Positions 40,131 through 49,425 are shown, numbered from the stretch's first letter. The stretch is 64,000 nucleotides of DNA from Shewanella sp. KT0246 (GCF_019654955.1 NZ_BPEV01000016.1:46626-110625), one strand, 5' to 3'. Made by a program: numbers and translations. Notes: generated from the letters alone by a model not told the origin.

Positions 40131-40892
40131 TTATTTGACGGTAACAACTACTTTCGCCACAGGGTTTAACCAACGGTGAATACGGCTATCTAAATCACTT
40201 GCGCCGCCAGCAGCATCGGTATCACCTAAAACACCTGGATGAATATGAACATAGCTATTGCTTGAACCGTCCATAACACCAGTACCATTCATGCCTGCAT
40301 CACCGCCCGGCGCCGCAGGGATACCTGGTACCCCAGACATACCGCCGCCATTAACCATTTCGTCATTGGCTTCTGTACCAGCATCATAAGCATTAAGGTA
40401 CAAGGTATAGCTACCAGCCTCTGTAGGGATTTCCCATCCATCTAAACCAATAAAGGCGTCATTGGTCGGTAACACCATCGCAACGATAGATAAATGAGTC
40501 ATTTCCATAGAATCGAGCATCACTTCATTAACGGTTGCGCCTGGCGCTAATAAACCCATTGCAGGATTAGCAGAAGTTTGACCGCCCGCGCCTGTCACTG
40601 CGGCATCTAAATCACCAATGTCACCACCTTCTGCCATTTTCTGTAGTGCAGGGGTCGCAGTGCCGCCGACTTCAAATAAGTGGCTATCAGCATCATGTGC
40701 TGCAATAAGCAATGGGGTGAAATGGTTACCGTGAGTTAAGTTCACTACGCTAATTTCTAATTCTGCAGCTGCTGCAGAAACACTGAATAAACCAGCAGCC
40801 ACTAGACCTAAAGAAAGTAGACTGGCTTTGGTGGCCATTGATTTTGAAACTGACGTATTGTTTGCTGATGCCTTTAAGACTGATGATTTCAT
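40131..40892 (-). CDS. Secreted spondin-domain protein
   Basis: 253 residues from the ATG at 40892, which has AAGGAG 8 bp upstream; an upstream Met adds 9 residues without a ribosome site. A long n-region is followed by a Sec signal (LLSLGLVAAGLFSVSAAAA) and no lipobox. The spondin_N-like body shares with its neighbour the blocks HGNHFTPLLIAAHDA, THLSIVAMVLPTNDAFIGLDG, NAYDAGTEANDE and YVHIHPGVLGD. Proteins of this type are known in marine gammaproteobacteria, but their roles are not established. First gene of the pair, divergent from the acetyltransferase gene. Confidence 0.84.
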   Translation of the reverse strand: MKSSVLKASANNTSVSKSMATKASLLSLGLVAAGLFSVSAAAAELEISVVNLTHGNHFTPLLIAAHDADSHLFEVGGTATPALQKMAEGGDIGDLDAAVTGAGGQTSANPAMGLLAPGATVNEVMLDSMEMTHLSIVAMVLPTNDAFIGLDGWEIPTEAGSYTLYLNAYDAGTEANDEMVNGGGMSGVPGIPAAPGGDAGMNGTGVMDGSSNSYVHIHPGVLGDTDAAGGASDLDSRIHRWLNPVAKVVVTVK

Positions 40893-41045
40893 AACAGAGC
40901 TCCTTTTGTTTAATTGCATTCAATTCTGCCAAAGGGATCTCACTGTGTTATCGCCAAATTATCACAAAAGTTTAACATCGTTATTTTCGCTAAATAATTG
41001 TGCTATCTTGGCGATATATTATGACAACATGGAGTCAAAATAATA

Positions 41046-41636
41046 ATGATAAGAAGCTTAACTCCTGATGACTTTCAAGAAGTTATTGAACTCGGTAACT
41101 TGGTTCATGGTGAAGGGTATTTAAATTTATCTTCGCTTGAAAAAATTTATCAAATGGGTATAAAAAATAATATCAATGCCCACTTTATCGCAGAAGGTGA
41201 ACAAATATCACCAACTAATAATATTCATAAGTCGAAAGCTGGGATTGTCGGTTTTAGGCTAACTTATGCCGCTGGAAAGTGGCCAGTTGATCTATGGTGT
41301 ACACCTGAAAAATGGCCGGTAGGCATTGAGGATATGTGTTACTTCAAATGCAATACCGTTGCAGAAACTGAGCGAGGTAAAGGAATTGGTTCGCAGTTAC
41401 TGCAAGCCTCAATTGAGGCAGTAAAACAGCAAGGAGCAAAAGCGGGTGTGAGTCATTTATGGCAACAAAGCCCCAATAACTCAGCTGTTGGTTATTTTAG
41501 CCATGCCGGAGGCAAGCTGATAAAAGAACATCCAAGCCGCTGGAATCAACAACATGATAATAGTGATTACCTTTGTGTTTTGTGCGGGGATGATTGTCAC
41601 TGCACGGCTTGTGAAATGGTGATAGATTTTAGTTAA
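41046..41636 (+). CDS. GNAT acetyltransferase with cysteine-rich tail
   Basis: 196 residues. The GNAT core is visible, with the acetyl-CoA loop in AETERGKGIGSQLLQASIEA (Q/R-x-x-G-x-G/A type) and a following helix-strand. The C terminus carries five cysteines in 13 residues (CVLCGDDCHCTAC) with a His, suggesting a bound metal or redox element, unusual for the family. Substrate unknown. ATG preferred at 41046. It is divergent from the spondin gene pair. Confidence 0.82.
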   Translation: MIRSLTPDDFQEVIELGNLVHGEGYLNLSSLEKIYQMGIKNNINAHFIAEGEQISPTNNIHKSKAGIVGFRLTYAAGKWPVDLWCTPEKWPVGIEDMCYFKCNTVAETERGKGIGSQLLQASIEAVKQQGAKAGVSHLWQQSPNNSAVGYFSHAGGKLIKEHPSRWNQQHDNSDYLCVLCGDDCHCTACEMVIDFS

Positions 41637-41742
41637 TTGAAATTAAATGAGTGTTAAGGCGAAGCGGTTATTTACCTGCAGTTTCATTTTAACGTATCAC
41701 CACGTAATTTTTACCATGTACTTTAATTCTGAGTATTAGTTC

Positions 41743-43095
41743 ATGTCTCAACAGTTCTATGACCCCTTGCTTGCGGCATTGCCAGCATCACAGCCTTTAG
41801 CTAATAGCTACTGGGCGAGTACGCAAGCACTGCCTAAATTATTGCCCGCATTAAATGGCTGTCAGCAGACCGATGTGGCCATTATCGGTGGTGGCTACAC
41901 AGGCCTGCTTACGGCTTACTATTTAGCAACTGAATACAATATTGATTGCCATGTACTTGAAGCAAACCAAGTGGGTTTTGGTGCCAGTGCACGTAATGCA
42001 GGCTTTGTATTAAAAGGCTCGGGAAGGTTGGGTTACTCGGCTATGGCAAAACGCTGGGATATGACCACCGCCCAAGGTATTTACACTGAATTCACTCAAG
42101 CAGTTAATCGGGTGGAAGGCTTGATTAATCAACATCAAATCCAATGTGAGCCTCAAGATAAAGGTTATCTTAAAGTGGCACATAACCCTAAAGCCCTTAG
42201 CAGTCTTAAGTCTGCCGCCGATTTTATTCAGCAAAATATGGCCAAAGACAGTGATTTTACAGCGGAGTTTATCAATGCTGAAGCATTTAGAAACCAATAC
42301 CTTAATCATCATCAAGCTTATGGCGCCTTAAGGCTTAATGACGGCTTTGGGATTAACCCTCTTAAGCTATTGCTGGGTTATAAGTCCATGGTTGAAAAGC
42401 TGGGAATAACCATTAACGAGCAATCCTGTGTGCGTGACTGGATAGAGGAAAATGGAAAGCACCGTTTAGTAACGGATCAAGGTGAACTGTTAGCCAATAA
42501 GGTGATCATGGCGGGTAATGCTTATTCGCCTAAGCAGCTGAACCAAAGAATAGATGATAAGTTTTTGCCAATTTTGAGCAATATTATCGTCACTGAACCA
42601 TTAACGGCAGATGAGCTAAAAGCAGCAGGCTTGCATAGTCATCAAGTGACCATGGATACACGAATATTAAAATATTACTTTAGATTACTGCCCGATAACC
42701 GATTGTTATTTGGTGGGCGCGGCGCTGTATGGGGGAAGGATGCAGCTAAGCCTATTTATGGTCAGCGGTTAAAGCTTGCGATGGATAAGTGCTTTCCACA
42801 TTTAAGTCGAAAGAAAGTCGCTTATAATTGGACTGGTTGGATAGCTGCATCGATGGATGATATGCCCCATGTGTATAGCAACAATGGCGTAGGTTACAGC
42901 CTAGGTTATTGCGGTGCAGGGGTATCATTTAGCGCACAAGCTGCATTTAGATTAGCCCAAAGTATTGCCGGTGAAACCTTACCTAACTTACCTTTGTATA
43001 ATTCCCCGCTACCAACTATGCCTTTTACAAAAGCAAGACGAATAGGGCAATGGGGCTATTATCATTATGGCTGGCTCAAAGATAAGTTTGGTTAG
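41743..43095 (+). CDS. FAD-dependent oxidoreductase (DAO/PuuB-like)
   Basis: 450 residues of the D-amino-acid-oxidase superfamily. The Rossmann motif DVAIIGGGYTGLLTAYYLA is near residue 43, the second FAD contact is FGASARNAGFVLKGSG, and the C-terminal NNGVGYSLGYCGAGVSF motif binds FAD. The layout resembles gamma-glutamylputrescine oxidase and related amine oxidases, but no polyamine genes are nearby, so the substrate is open. It follows the GNAT gene by 106 bp and converges with the NhaC gene. Confidence 0.87.
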   Translation: MSQQFYDPLLAALPASQPLANSYWASTQALPKLLPALNGCQQTDVAIIGGGYTGLLTAYYLATEYNIDCHVLEANQVGFGASARNAGFVLKGSGRLGYSAMAKRWDMTTAQGIYTEFTQAVNRVEGLINQHQIQCEPQDKGYLKVAHNPKALSSLKSAADFIQQNMAKDSDFTAEFINAEAFRNQYLNHHQAYGALRLNDGFGINPLKLLLGYKSMVEKLGITINEQSCVRDWIEENGKHRLVTDQGELLANKVIMAGNAYSPKQLNQRIDDKFLPILSNIIVTEPLTADELKAAGLHSHQVTMDTRILKYYFRLLPDNRLLFGGRGAVWGKDAAKPIYGQRLKLAMDKCFPHLSRKKVAYNWTGWIAASMDDMPHVYSNNGVGYSLGYCGAGVSFSAQAAFRLAQSIAGETLPNLPLYNSPLPTMPFTKARRIGQWGYYHYGWLKDKFG

Positions 43096-43106
43096 AACAC
43101 GTTTAT

Positions 43107-44582
43107 TTAGCTGAGTTCAGCTTCCTGAGTCAGTTCCGTTTCATCCAATGGCTCAATTTTAAAATTGAAATAAGCATATGATGCGCTGATAAACGGACAG
43201 ACTAAGTTAAAAATAGCGTAGGGTAGGTATGCGATAGTCGCAACACCAAGAGTACTTGCCATGAATGCGCCGCAAGTATTCCAAGGGATAAGTGGACTAG
43301 TGACTGTGGCAGAGTCTTCCAATGAACGACTTAAATTGACCGCGGCTAACTTCCGTTTTTGATACTCAAGCTTTAGCATACGGCCGGGAAGTACAATGGC
43401 AATATATTGGTCTGCAGTTATCACATTTGCGCCAATGCACACGCCTAATGTGGTGATAATCAAACTGCTAGTACCTGTTACTAAGCTCATGATGCTTTCA
43501 AGTAAGCGGGCTAATAAACCGGTGACTTCCATTACGCCACCAAAGGCCATGGCACATAAAATTAGCCATACGGTTGTCACCATACTGCTCATGCCGCCAC
43601 GACTTAATAGATTATCTAAAACTACATCTCCAGTATTTGCCACATAACCGTCAAACATTGCTATCCAAATGCCTTTGACGATAGCGACTAAAGGTAATAA
43701 GTCAGGCTCATTAACATAAGCTACCACATTGTCGAATTGAAATATTGCAGCACAAATAGCGCCAGCAAGTGTGCCGATAATCACGGTCGGGAAGGCTGGC
43801 ATTTTTTTATTCGCTAAAAAGAGCACCACCAGTAACGGCAGTAGCAAATGCAACCCAGGTTGATAAGTCTCCTCAAGTAAAGTGAGCGTGTCACCTAGTT
43901 GTGAGTTAAAGCTCGATACATCGGCCGATAAACCTAAAAATATAAACACGATGAGTGCAATGATAATGCTAGGCACTGTTGTCCAAGTCATATGCTTGAT
44001 GTGACTGAAAATGTTTGAACCTGCAACAGCTGGCGCTAGGTTGGTGGTGTCTGATAATGGTGACATTTTATCGCCAAAATATGCGCCACTAATAATGGCA
44101 CCAGCGGTGATGTTTACATCTAACCCCATTGCAGAGGCAATGCCAATCAGTGCGATACCTATGGTGCCAGCAACGGTCCACGAACTACCAATACTGATTG
44201 CTACCACTGCACATAAAATACAGCTGGCTGCATAAAAATACTGTGGATGCAGAATTTGCATGCCGTAGTAAATCATTGTCGGAACTGTGCCCGCTAAAAT
44301 CCATGTGCCAATGAGTGAACCTACAGTAAATAAGATCAGTAAAGCGCCGGTCGCAACGCCAATACTTTTAATGATCCCACGCTCCATTTGGTTCCAGCTA
44401 TAGCCATTTTTATAACCAATAACAATGGCAATACACGCAGCTAGGATTAAGGCTATTTGATTAGCGCCTGATGAGCTATCAGAAGAGAAAAGGTACACGG
44501 CAGCGCCCAGCATGGTGATAAGGGCAATGACAGGAGCAAGGGCATCAAACAGGCTCGGCTGTTTATGTTGAGTGTCAGACAT
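43107..44582 (-). CDS. nhaC: NhaC-family sodium/proton antiporter
   Basis: 491 residues, about twelve membrane helices. Family landmarks are SLIGTWILAGTVPTMIYYG, ISIGSSWTVAGTIGIAL, GAIISGAYFGDKMSPLSDTT and NLSRSLEDSATVTSPLIPWN with charged and polar residues buried in membrane segments. It should exchange sodium for protons (or malate/lactate in MleN-like members). Homeostasis of sodium is expected in a marine bacterium. Single gene with a long upstream region. Confidence 0.92.
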   Translation of the reverse strand: MSDTQHKQPSLFDALAPVIALITMLGAAVYLFSSDSSSGANQIALILAACIAIVIGYKNGYSWNQMERGIIKSIGVATGALLILFTVGSLIGTWILAGTVPTMIYYGMQILHPQYFYAASCILCAVVAISIGSSWTVAGTIGIALIGIASAMGLDVNITAGAIISGAYFGDKMSPLSDTTNLAPAVAGSNIFSHIKHMTWTTVPSIIIALIVFIFLGLSADVSSFNSQLGDTLTLLEETYQPGLHLLLPLLVVLFLANKKMPAFPTVIIGTLAGAICAAIFQFDNVVAYVNEPDLLPLVAIVKGIWIAMFDGYVANTGDVVLDNLLSRGGMSSMVTTVWLILCAMAFGGVMEVTGLLARLLESIMSLVTGTSSLIITTLGVCIGANVITADQYIAIVLPGRMLKLEYQKRKLAAVNLSRSLEDSATVTSPLIPWNTCGAFMASTLGVATIAYLPYAIFNLVCPFISASYAYFNFKIEPLDETELTQEAELS

Positions 44583-45038
44583 GAAGCTATCCCTAATGTT
44601 ATTTTTATTATAGATATCGTTTTAGAGTTTTATTGGCTGTTGCTTTAGTTGTTAATATTAACCGCTACAACTGTTACTTATTTGTAGTAGTGCGACATCC
44701 TGCCATAGATATAGTGGATAAGTCGATGTTTGTTAGATGCTTTAGAATAGTGAAAAAAGCGTCGAGTTAGACCTTCTTGAATCTTTAGTTTATTGAAGAG
44801 GCATATTTACTCATCATGGATGACTAATGTTGCATAATTAACAAAATAAGCTAGAGGAAATTAAGCTTGGTTTTTAATGTTACTTAGTTAATAGAAAGAG
44901 AGGATTGGATCCTGCTTATGCGATTAAAGCTAATTTGCAGCTAAGGTTACACTTTATTCATTAAACAGCCTCCTTATATATCGTGGAATAAGATCTTGCT
45001 CTTACAACACGAGATAACAGCAGTCACAAAGGTAAAAG
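44583..45038. other. Divergent intergenic region, nothing recognised
   Basis: 456 bp between nhaC (minus) and the small secreted protein gene (plus). AT-rich with no terminator-like hairpin, repeat or open frame that I can support. It must contain both promoters. Confidence 0.5.
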
Positions 45039-45470
45039 ATGAATAAAATAGTAATTGGCGCAGTGGGCATTTTTGTTTCATTAAGCGCAATGGCACAGGA
45101 AAATGAAGCGGTAGAACAGGCTCAAGTTGCAGAAGCGATGAGTGAGTTAGTGGTTGTTGAAACATCTATGTTGATGCTTGAAGAAGGCGACCAATACCAT
45201 ACTGAATTTATGACATTAATGACGACACAATTTAGTGAAATTTTAATCACTAATGAGCAAGCAAAAGACCTGTCTTTAGTGCAGACAAAGCACTTTTATT
45301 TATCTGCAGAGCCAAACATTACAACACTGAATCAAGTGGTATCTGACATTATTGACGCAGATAGCCCAACTTATTTTTCTGTGAGTTTATTTCGTGAATA
45401 TAACCGTAATAATGGTGGTTATCAGTTTGGTGCAAAAGTGACCGAATACCAAGATTTAGTAAATAAATAG
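45039..45470 (+). CDS. Small secreted protein, unknown
   Basis: 143 residues with a Sec signal (MNKIVIGAVGIFVSLSAMA-QEN). The mature part is acidic and mixed alpha/beta with no cysteines. AAAGGT precedes the ATG. It has its own promoter region and terminator. No family recognised. Confidence 0.75.
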   Translation: MNKIVIGAVGIFVSLSAMAQENEAVEQAQVAEAMSELVVVETSMLMLEEGDQYHTEFMTLMTTQFSEILITNEQAKDLSLVQTKHFYLSAEPNITTLNQVVSDIIDADSPTYFSVSLFREYNRNNGGYQFGAKVTEYQDLVNK

Positions 45471-45499
45471 TAAATCATTCTGATTTAATTCAACTTCTT

Positions 45500-45523
45500 G
45501 CCGAGCTCATGCTCGGCTTTTTT
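45500..45523 (+). terminator. Terminator of the small secreted protein gene
   Basis: GCCGAGC/GCTCGGC around TCAT, followed by seven T; 30 bp after the stop. Confidence 0.92.
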
Positions 45524-45675
45524 ATATTTAGTGATTGTTATTCTAGCGTGTATGCTGCGAACGTTAGATACTAGAGAAGTTGGATTAGTGCTTTATTTCG
45601 AATAAAACTTAACCAGCAAAGATTAACAGGCCCTAGGCATTTTACTGAACTTGGACACTATTTTTAGGAATATTT

Positions 45676-46212
45676 ATGAAGCTATCGACTTTTCATCCAG
45701 ACTTTAGCGAAGAGGTTATTGATCTTTACACTCAAGTATTTGGCGATGCAGAAGGAGAGTCTGAGGGGAAAGTGATTGGTCATTTAGTGTCTGAAATATT
45801 AACCACGACGAAACCAGAAGATTTATTCGGTTTTGTAGCGGCGATAGATCATCAAATCGTTGGCTGTATTTTGTTTAGTAAGCTGACTTTAGCTAATAGC
45901 ACTAAGGCATTTATTCTATCGCCAGTTGCGGTTGATACGTCTCATCAAGGCCAAGGTGTTGGCCAAGCACTGATTAACTTTGGGCTTGAAGCATTAAAAG
46001 ATAAAGGCGTTGAGTTAGCGTTTACTTACGGTGATCCTAGCTACTACGTTAAAGTAGGGTTTAAACCTATTAGCGAATCTTGTATCAAGGCACCGCTGAT
46101 ATTAACTTATCCAGAAGGGTGGTTGGCTCAATCGTTAACAGGCTCAGAGATTGAAGCGATTGAAGGTGAGAGTTTTTGTGTTGATGCATTGAATGAGCAA
46201 TCTTACTGGTAA
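45676..46212 (+). CDS. GNAT N-acetyltransferase, YhbS-like
   Basis: 178 residues. Acetyl-CoA-binding motif LSPVAVDTSHQGQGVGQALINFG near the middle, followed by the YhbS-type GDPSYYVKVGFKP strand-loop. It resembles COG3153 acetyltransferases. Substrate unknown. AGGAA lies upstream of the ATG. The repeat island begins about 50 bp after its stop. Confidence 0.88.
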   Translation: MKLSTFHPDFSEEVIDLYTQVFGDAEGESEGKVIGHLVSEILTTTKPEDLFGFVAAIDHQIVGCILFSKLTLANSTKAFILSPVAVDTSHQGQGVGQALINFGLEALKDKGVELAFTYGDPSYYVKVGFKPISESCIKAPLILTYPEGWLAQSLTGSEIEAIEGESFCVDALNEQSYW

Positions 46213-46265
46213 CTTGGTTTCGGCTGAAATGCCGAAGTTTTATTTATTCTTTAAGTCTAAATCTA

Positions 46266-46452
46266 CATCAAAGTCGTGGCGCTTCGCCCACACCAGAATC
46301 AAGGGGTAAAGCGCTTGTCCCCCTTGATAATCCCTCAGCGCTCCGGCGAAATTTAAAAAGCAAAATTTCCAACGGAGTATTATTTAGCTTTTAGCTTCAT
46401 TTGGTTCTGCTGCGTTCATTTTCAAAAATCACTAACGTTTCTGATGGAGCGT
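46266..46452. repeat. Intergenic direct repeat, copy 1
   Basis: 187 bp repeated at an offset of 213 bp. The first 142 bp is nearly identical between copies; the last 45 bp has drifted. It contains ATCAAGGGG/CCCCTTGAT with an AGCGCT palindrome in the loop, so each copy folds into a hairpin. No coding content. Confidence 0.92.
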
Positions 46453-46478
46453 TTCGTTTTGAATTCTGGCTACAAGCA

Positions 46479-46665
46479 ACATCAAGGTCGTGGCGCTTCG
46501 CCCACACCAGAATCAAGGGGTAAAGCGCTTGTCCCCCTTGATAATCCCTCAGCGCTCCGGCGAAATTTAAAAAGCAAAATTTCCAACGGAGTATTATTTA
46601 GCTTTTAGCTTCATTTGGTTCAGCTTCGTGCATCTTCAAAAATCACTAACGCTTACGATGGGGCG
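46479..46665. repeat. Intergenic direct repeat, copy 2
   Basis: Second copy of the preceding element, separated from it by 26 bp. One early substitution (AAAGTCG to AAGGTCG) and several in the last 45 bp. Confidence 0.92.
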
Positions 46666-46688
46666 TCCCTTCCCCTCGAAAGCTAGCC

Positions 46689-46894
46689 TGACATCCATGT
46701 CAGGACTCACGCAATTTTCTAGATGCACTCAAGCCAATTGAATACTGCGGCTTTGCCTTTTACTGACTACAAAATGAAGTTAAATCGAAGAAGTAATAAT
46801 TCCAGTGCAGATGCAGCAGCGAGCTTCCAAAACATGGATGTTTTGGCAGAGCTTACAGGGATGTACTTGTAGCGTCTCGCAGTTGTATCTGCAC
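46689..46894. repeat. Compound inverted-repeat element
   Basis: It contains CCTGACAT/ATGTCAGG at its left, then a larger imperfect stem whose arms are at 46805-46823 and 46876-46894 (GTGCAGAT...GCGAG, about 15 of 19 matched). A perfect CCAAAACAT/ATGTTTTGG hairpin at 46827-46846 is nested inside. It looks like a non-coding mobile or REP-like element next to the direct repeats. Confidence 0.7.
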
Positions 46895-47090
46895 ATAAGC
46901 CTGCGGCAGGCAATTGGTTAGATTGAAGCTATGGGCTTATGATTTATGATTCAATTAATTGCTTTTATTAAAATGGTTTATTACGTCGTAATGTATTCAT
47001 TATTAAGGTAAGTTATTGTTGGAAAATAAATCAGTGAAATGACAAACCTTGATGATTTTAAGATATGGATATTTCAATAAGGAGAGCATA

Positions 47091-47525
47091 TTGGACGAAG
47101 TTATAAAATGGGTAACTTTGATTTCTAATATAGTTACAATTCTTGCCTCTGCAATAGCAATTTTTTTGTTTGTAACTAAAAGAGAATCTATTGCAACCGT
47201 ATTTAATTTGTTGATTAATTATACTTATCAATTGTCTCTTTCTGAAATTAAAGAAAAACTTGAAAAGTTAAATGATTATAATGCCAAAGAACCCGCTGAA
47301 AATGAGAAAATAGTCAATATTCTTAATGAAATATCGGGACAAATTAAAGGAAATGATAAGTTGAAAGATCATTTCCAAAAACAGTTAGAAGAAATTAGTG
47401 TATTTGCTTTGGGCAAAAAGGCATTATCTGAGCCTAAAAAAAGAGCACTAGTCAGTGAACTAAGAGAAAGGCTACGGCACCTTAACGTTAAGAATATAGA
47501 TGATTTAGTTGGAGTTTCTAAATGA
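47091..47525 (+). CDS. Membrane-anchored helical protein, unknown (module gene 1)
   Basis: 144 residues from TTG at 47091, preferred because the strong Shine-Dalgarno AAGGAGAG (47079-47086) precedes it; the upstream TTG/ATG at 47049-47052 has no ribosome site. One N-terminal membrane helix (about 7-31, ISNIVTILASAIAIFLFV) is followed by a charged cytoplasmic region predicted helical and coiled (LSEIKEKLEKLNDYN, KLKDHFQKQLEEI, KKRALVSELRERLRHL). AT-rich codon use. No family recognised. It overlaps the next gene by 4 bp. Confidence 0.72.
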   Translation: MDEVIKWVTLISNIVTILASAIAIFLFVTKRESIATVFNLLINYTYQLSLSEIKEKLEKLNDYNAKEPAENEKIVNILNEISGQIKGNDKLKDHFQKQLEEISVFALGKKALSEPKKRALVSELRERLRHLNVKNIDDLVGVSK

Positions 47526-47893
47526 GTAAAATAGTTACAGCTATTAATGCAATGATTTCAAATCCAGAGCTTATTACTGATTCAATTCAAGGTTGTGAAG
47601 ATGGTGAACAATTTTTTGTTTATGATAAAAAGCATAGCTGGTCAATTACTTCTAATGAATCTGGTAAGTTCTATTTACATTATTACCCTGGCAGCCCTGA
47701 TGTCTATTATTTAGCCAATATCGCAGGGCAACATTGGCATCAAGAAGAAGTTAAAATGGTCACTTATAATAGTGATATTCTCGGAACTCAGGAGGCTTTA
47801 TCCTCAATGAAAGAGCTTCAATCTATTGTTAGTGAAAAGGTATATGGAATGGATGATGTGCTGGAAGACATCATTAAGAAGGGACAACTCTAA
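47522..47893 (+). CDS. Small soluble protein, unknown (module gene 2)
   Basis: 123 residues, no signal or membrane segment. An alternating hydrophobic/aromatic middle (FFVYDKKHSWSITSNESG, FYLHYYPGSPDVYYLANI) suggests a small beta-sheet fold, with a helical C terminus. Its ATG overlaps the stop of the membrane protein gene (ATGA), so the two are translated together. No family recognised. Probably the partner of the membrane protein. Confidence 0.75.
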   Translation: MSKIVTAINAMISNPELITDSIQGCEDGEQFFVYDKKHSWSITSNESGKFYLHYYPGSPDVYYLANIAGQHWHQEEVKMVTYNSDILGTQEALSSMKELQSIVSEKVYGMDDVLEDIIKKGQL

Positions 47894-47957
47894 ATAGAAC
47901 CATCATTCACAGTATCAATTATCAAGTTTGTAGTTCTTTTAATCGAAGCGATTGAAA

Positions 47958-47994
47958 AAGCCCTATGATAATCAGTATCACAGGGCCTTCTTTT
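47958..47994. terminator. Bidirectional terminator between the two-gene module and purD
   Basis: AAGCCCTATGATA pairs with TATCACAGGGCCTT around ATCAG with one mismatch and one bulge. T-rich sequence follows on both strands. Confidence 0.78.
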
Positions 47995-48007
47995 TAGTGC
48001 ACTTCAA

Positions 48008-48031
48008 ACTAGTTAGTTATCACTAACTAGT
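48008..48031 (-). other. Perfect hairpin at the purD 3' end
   Basis: ACTAGTTAGT/ACTAACTAGT, a 10-bp perfect stem with loop TATC, 12 bp past the purD stop. No T-tract. Confidence 0.75.
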
Positions 48032-48043
48032 CCAAACTATAGC

Positions 48044-49345
48044 TTATGCTTTACCTTGCTCACGTGCGATAGCGCGGTAGGCGATATCTGTACGGAAGTA
48101 GACGTCATCCCAGTGGATGGCATCGACTAGCTTGTAAGCGCTAGCTTGTGCTTCTGTAACAGTGTTACCGAGTGCTGTTGCACATAATACGCGGCCGCCT
48201 GCTGTGACAACGTGACCGTCTTTCATGGCGGTGCCAGCGTGGAATACTTTGGCGTTGTTATCACCTAAAGATAAACCGTCAATTACGTCTGCTTTGCGGT
48301 AGGCATCAGGGTATCCGCCTGCTGCTAGTACCACACCGACTGCTGCGCGTGAGTCAAATTCTGCAGTCACTGTATCAAGCTCGCCACGGGTGGCGGCTAA
48401 ACAAAGTTCAACTAAATCAGATTGTAGGCGCATCATGATTGGCTGCGTTTCTGGGTCGCCAAAGCGGCAGTTGTACTCTAGTACTTTTGCGCTGCCATCA
48501 GGTGCAATCATTAAACCAGCATATAAGAAGCCTGTGTAAACATTGCCTTCTGCTGCCATGCCATCAACCGTTGGACGGATAACGTTAGCAATTGTCCAGT
48601 CGTGAACGGTTTGCGTGACCACTGGTGCTGGTGAGTATGCACCCATGCCGCCAGTGTTCGGGCCATAATCGCCATTATCACGGGCTTTATGGTCTTGGCT
48701 CGATGCCATAGCTAAGATGTTGTTGCCATCTACCATGACGATAAAGCTGGCTTCTTCACCCTTTAAAAATTCTTCGATAACAACGCGAGAACCGGCTTCG
48801 CCAAACTTGTTGCCTGCTAGCATGTCTTCAATTGCAGCATCAGCTTCAGCTTGGTCTTGCGCGATAATCACGCCTTTACCTGCTGCTAAACCGTCAGCTT
48901 TAATCACAACAGGGAAACCTGTTTTGTTGGTCAGTTCAACGCTGTAAGCTTTTGCTGGCTCGATGTCAGTAAAGTTAGCGTAATCAGCAGTTGGAATATT
49001 ATGGCGAGCTAAAAAATCTTTAGTGAAGGCTTTCGAAGACTCAAGCTGCGCTGCGCCTTGGGTTGGGCCAAAGATAGGTAAGCCAGCTTCGTTAAAGGCA
49101 TCAACTACGCCAAGTGCTAAAGGCACTTCTGGGCCAACAATGGTTAATTCAATCTTGTTGTCTTGGGCAAATTTCACTAATTCTGAAATTGCTTCAACCT
49201 TAATACCGACGTTTTCTAATTTTGGCTCTAAAGATGTGCCTGCGTTGCCAGGAGCAACAAAAACTTTTTCAACTTGAGCTGATTGAGCTGCTTTCCAAGC
49301 TAGTGCGTGTTCGCGTCCGCCGCCGCCAATTACAAGTACCTGCAT
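48044..49345 (-). CDS. purD: Phosphoribosylamine--glycine ligase
   Basis: 433 residues, ATP-grasp enzyme that joins glycine to phosphoribosylamine in purine synthesis. Landmarks are VIGGGGREHALAWK at the start, VIKADGLAAGKGV, FGEAGSRVVIEEFLKGEEAS, RDNGDYGPNTGGMGAYSPAP and EYNCRFGDPETQ. Full length. It follows purH by 95 bp, with a terminator between them, so it may have its own promoter or partial readthrough. Confidence 0.98.
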   Translation of the reverse strand: MQVLVIGGGGREHALAWKAAQSAQVEKVFVAPGNAGTSLEPKLENVGIKVEAISELVKFAQDNKIELTIVGPEVPLALGVVDAFNEAGLPIFGPTQGAAQLESSKAFTKDFLARHNIPTADYANFTDIEPAKAYSVELTNKTGFPVVIKADGLAAGKGVIIAQDQAEADAAIEDMLAGNKFGEAGSRVVIEEFLKGEEASFIVMVDGNNILAMASSQDHKARDNGDYGPNTGGMGAYSPAPVVTQTVHDWTIANVIRPTVDGMAAEGNVYTGFLYAGLMIAPDGSAKVLEYNCRFGDPETQPIMMRLQSDLVELCLAATRGELDTVTAEFDSRAAVGVVLAAGGYPDAYRKADVIDGLSLGDNNAKVFHAGTAMKDGHVVTAGGRVLCATALGNTVTEAQASAYKLVDAIHWDDVYFRTDIAYRAIAREQGKA

Positions 49346-49399
49346 CTTTATTCACCTTTTTTATATTCAATTGGGTAAAAATTATCATGTTCTTTAAAC

Positions 49400-49425
49400 G
49401 AAAAAAGCAGCCAAATGAGGCTGCT
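49400..49425 (-). terminator. Terminator of purH
   Basis: AGCAGCC/GGCTGCT around six bases, followed on the minus strand by six T; 16 bp after the purH stop. Confidence 0.88.
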
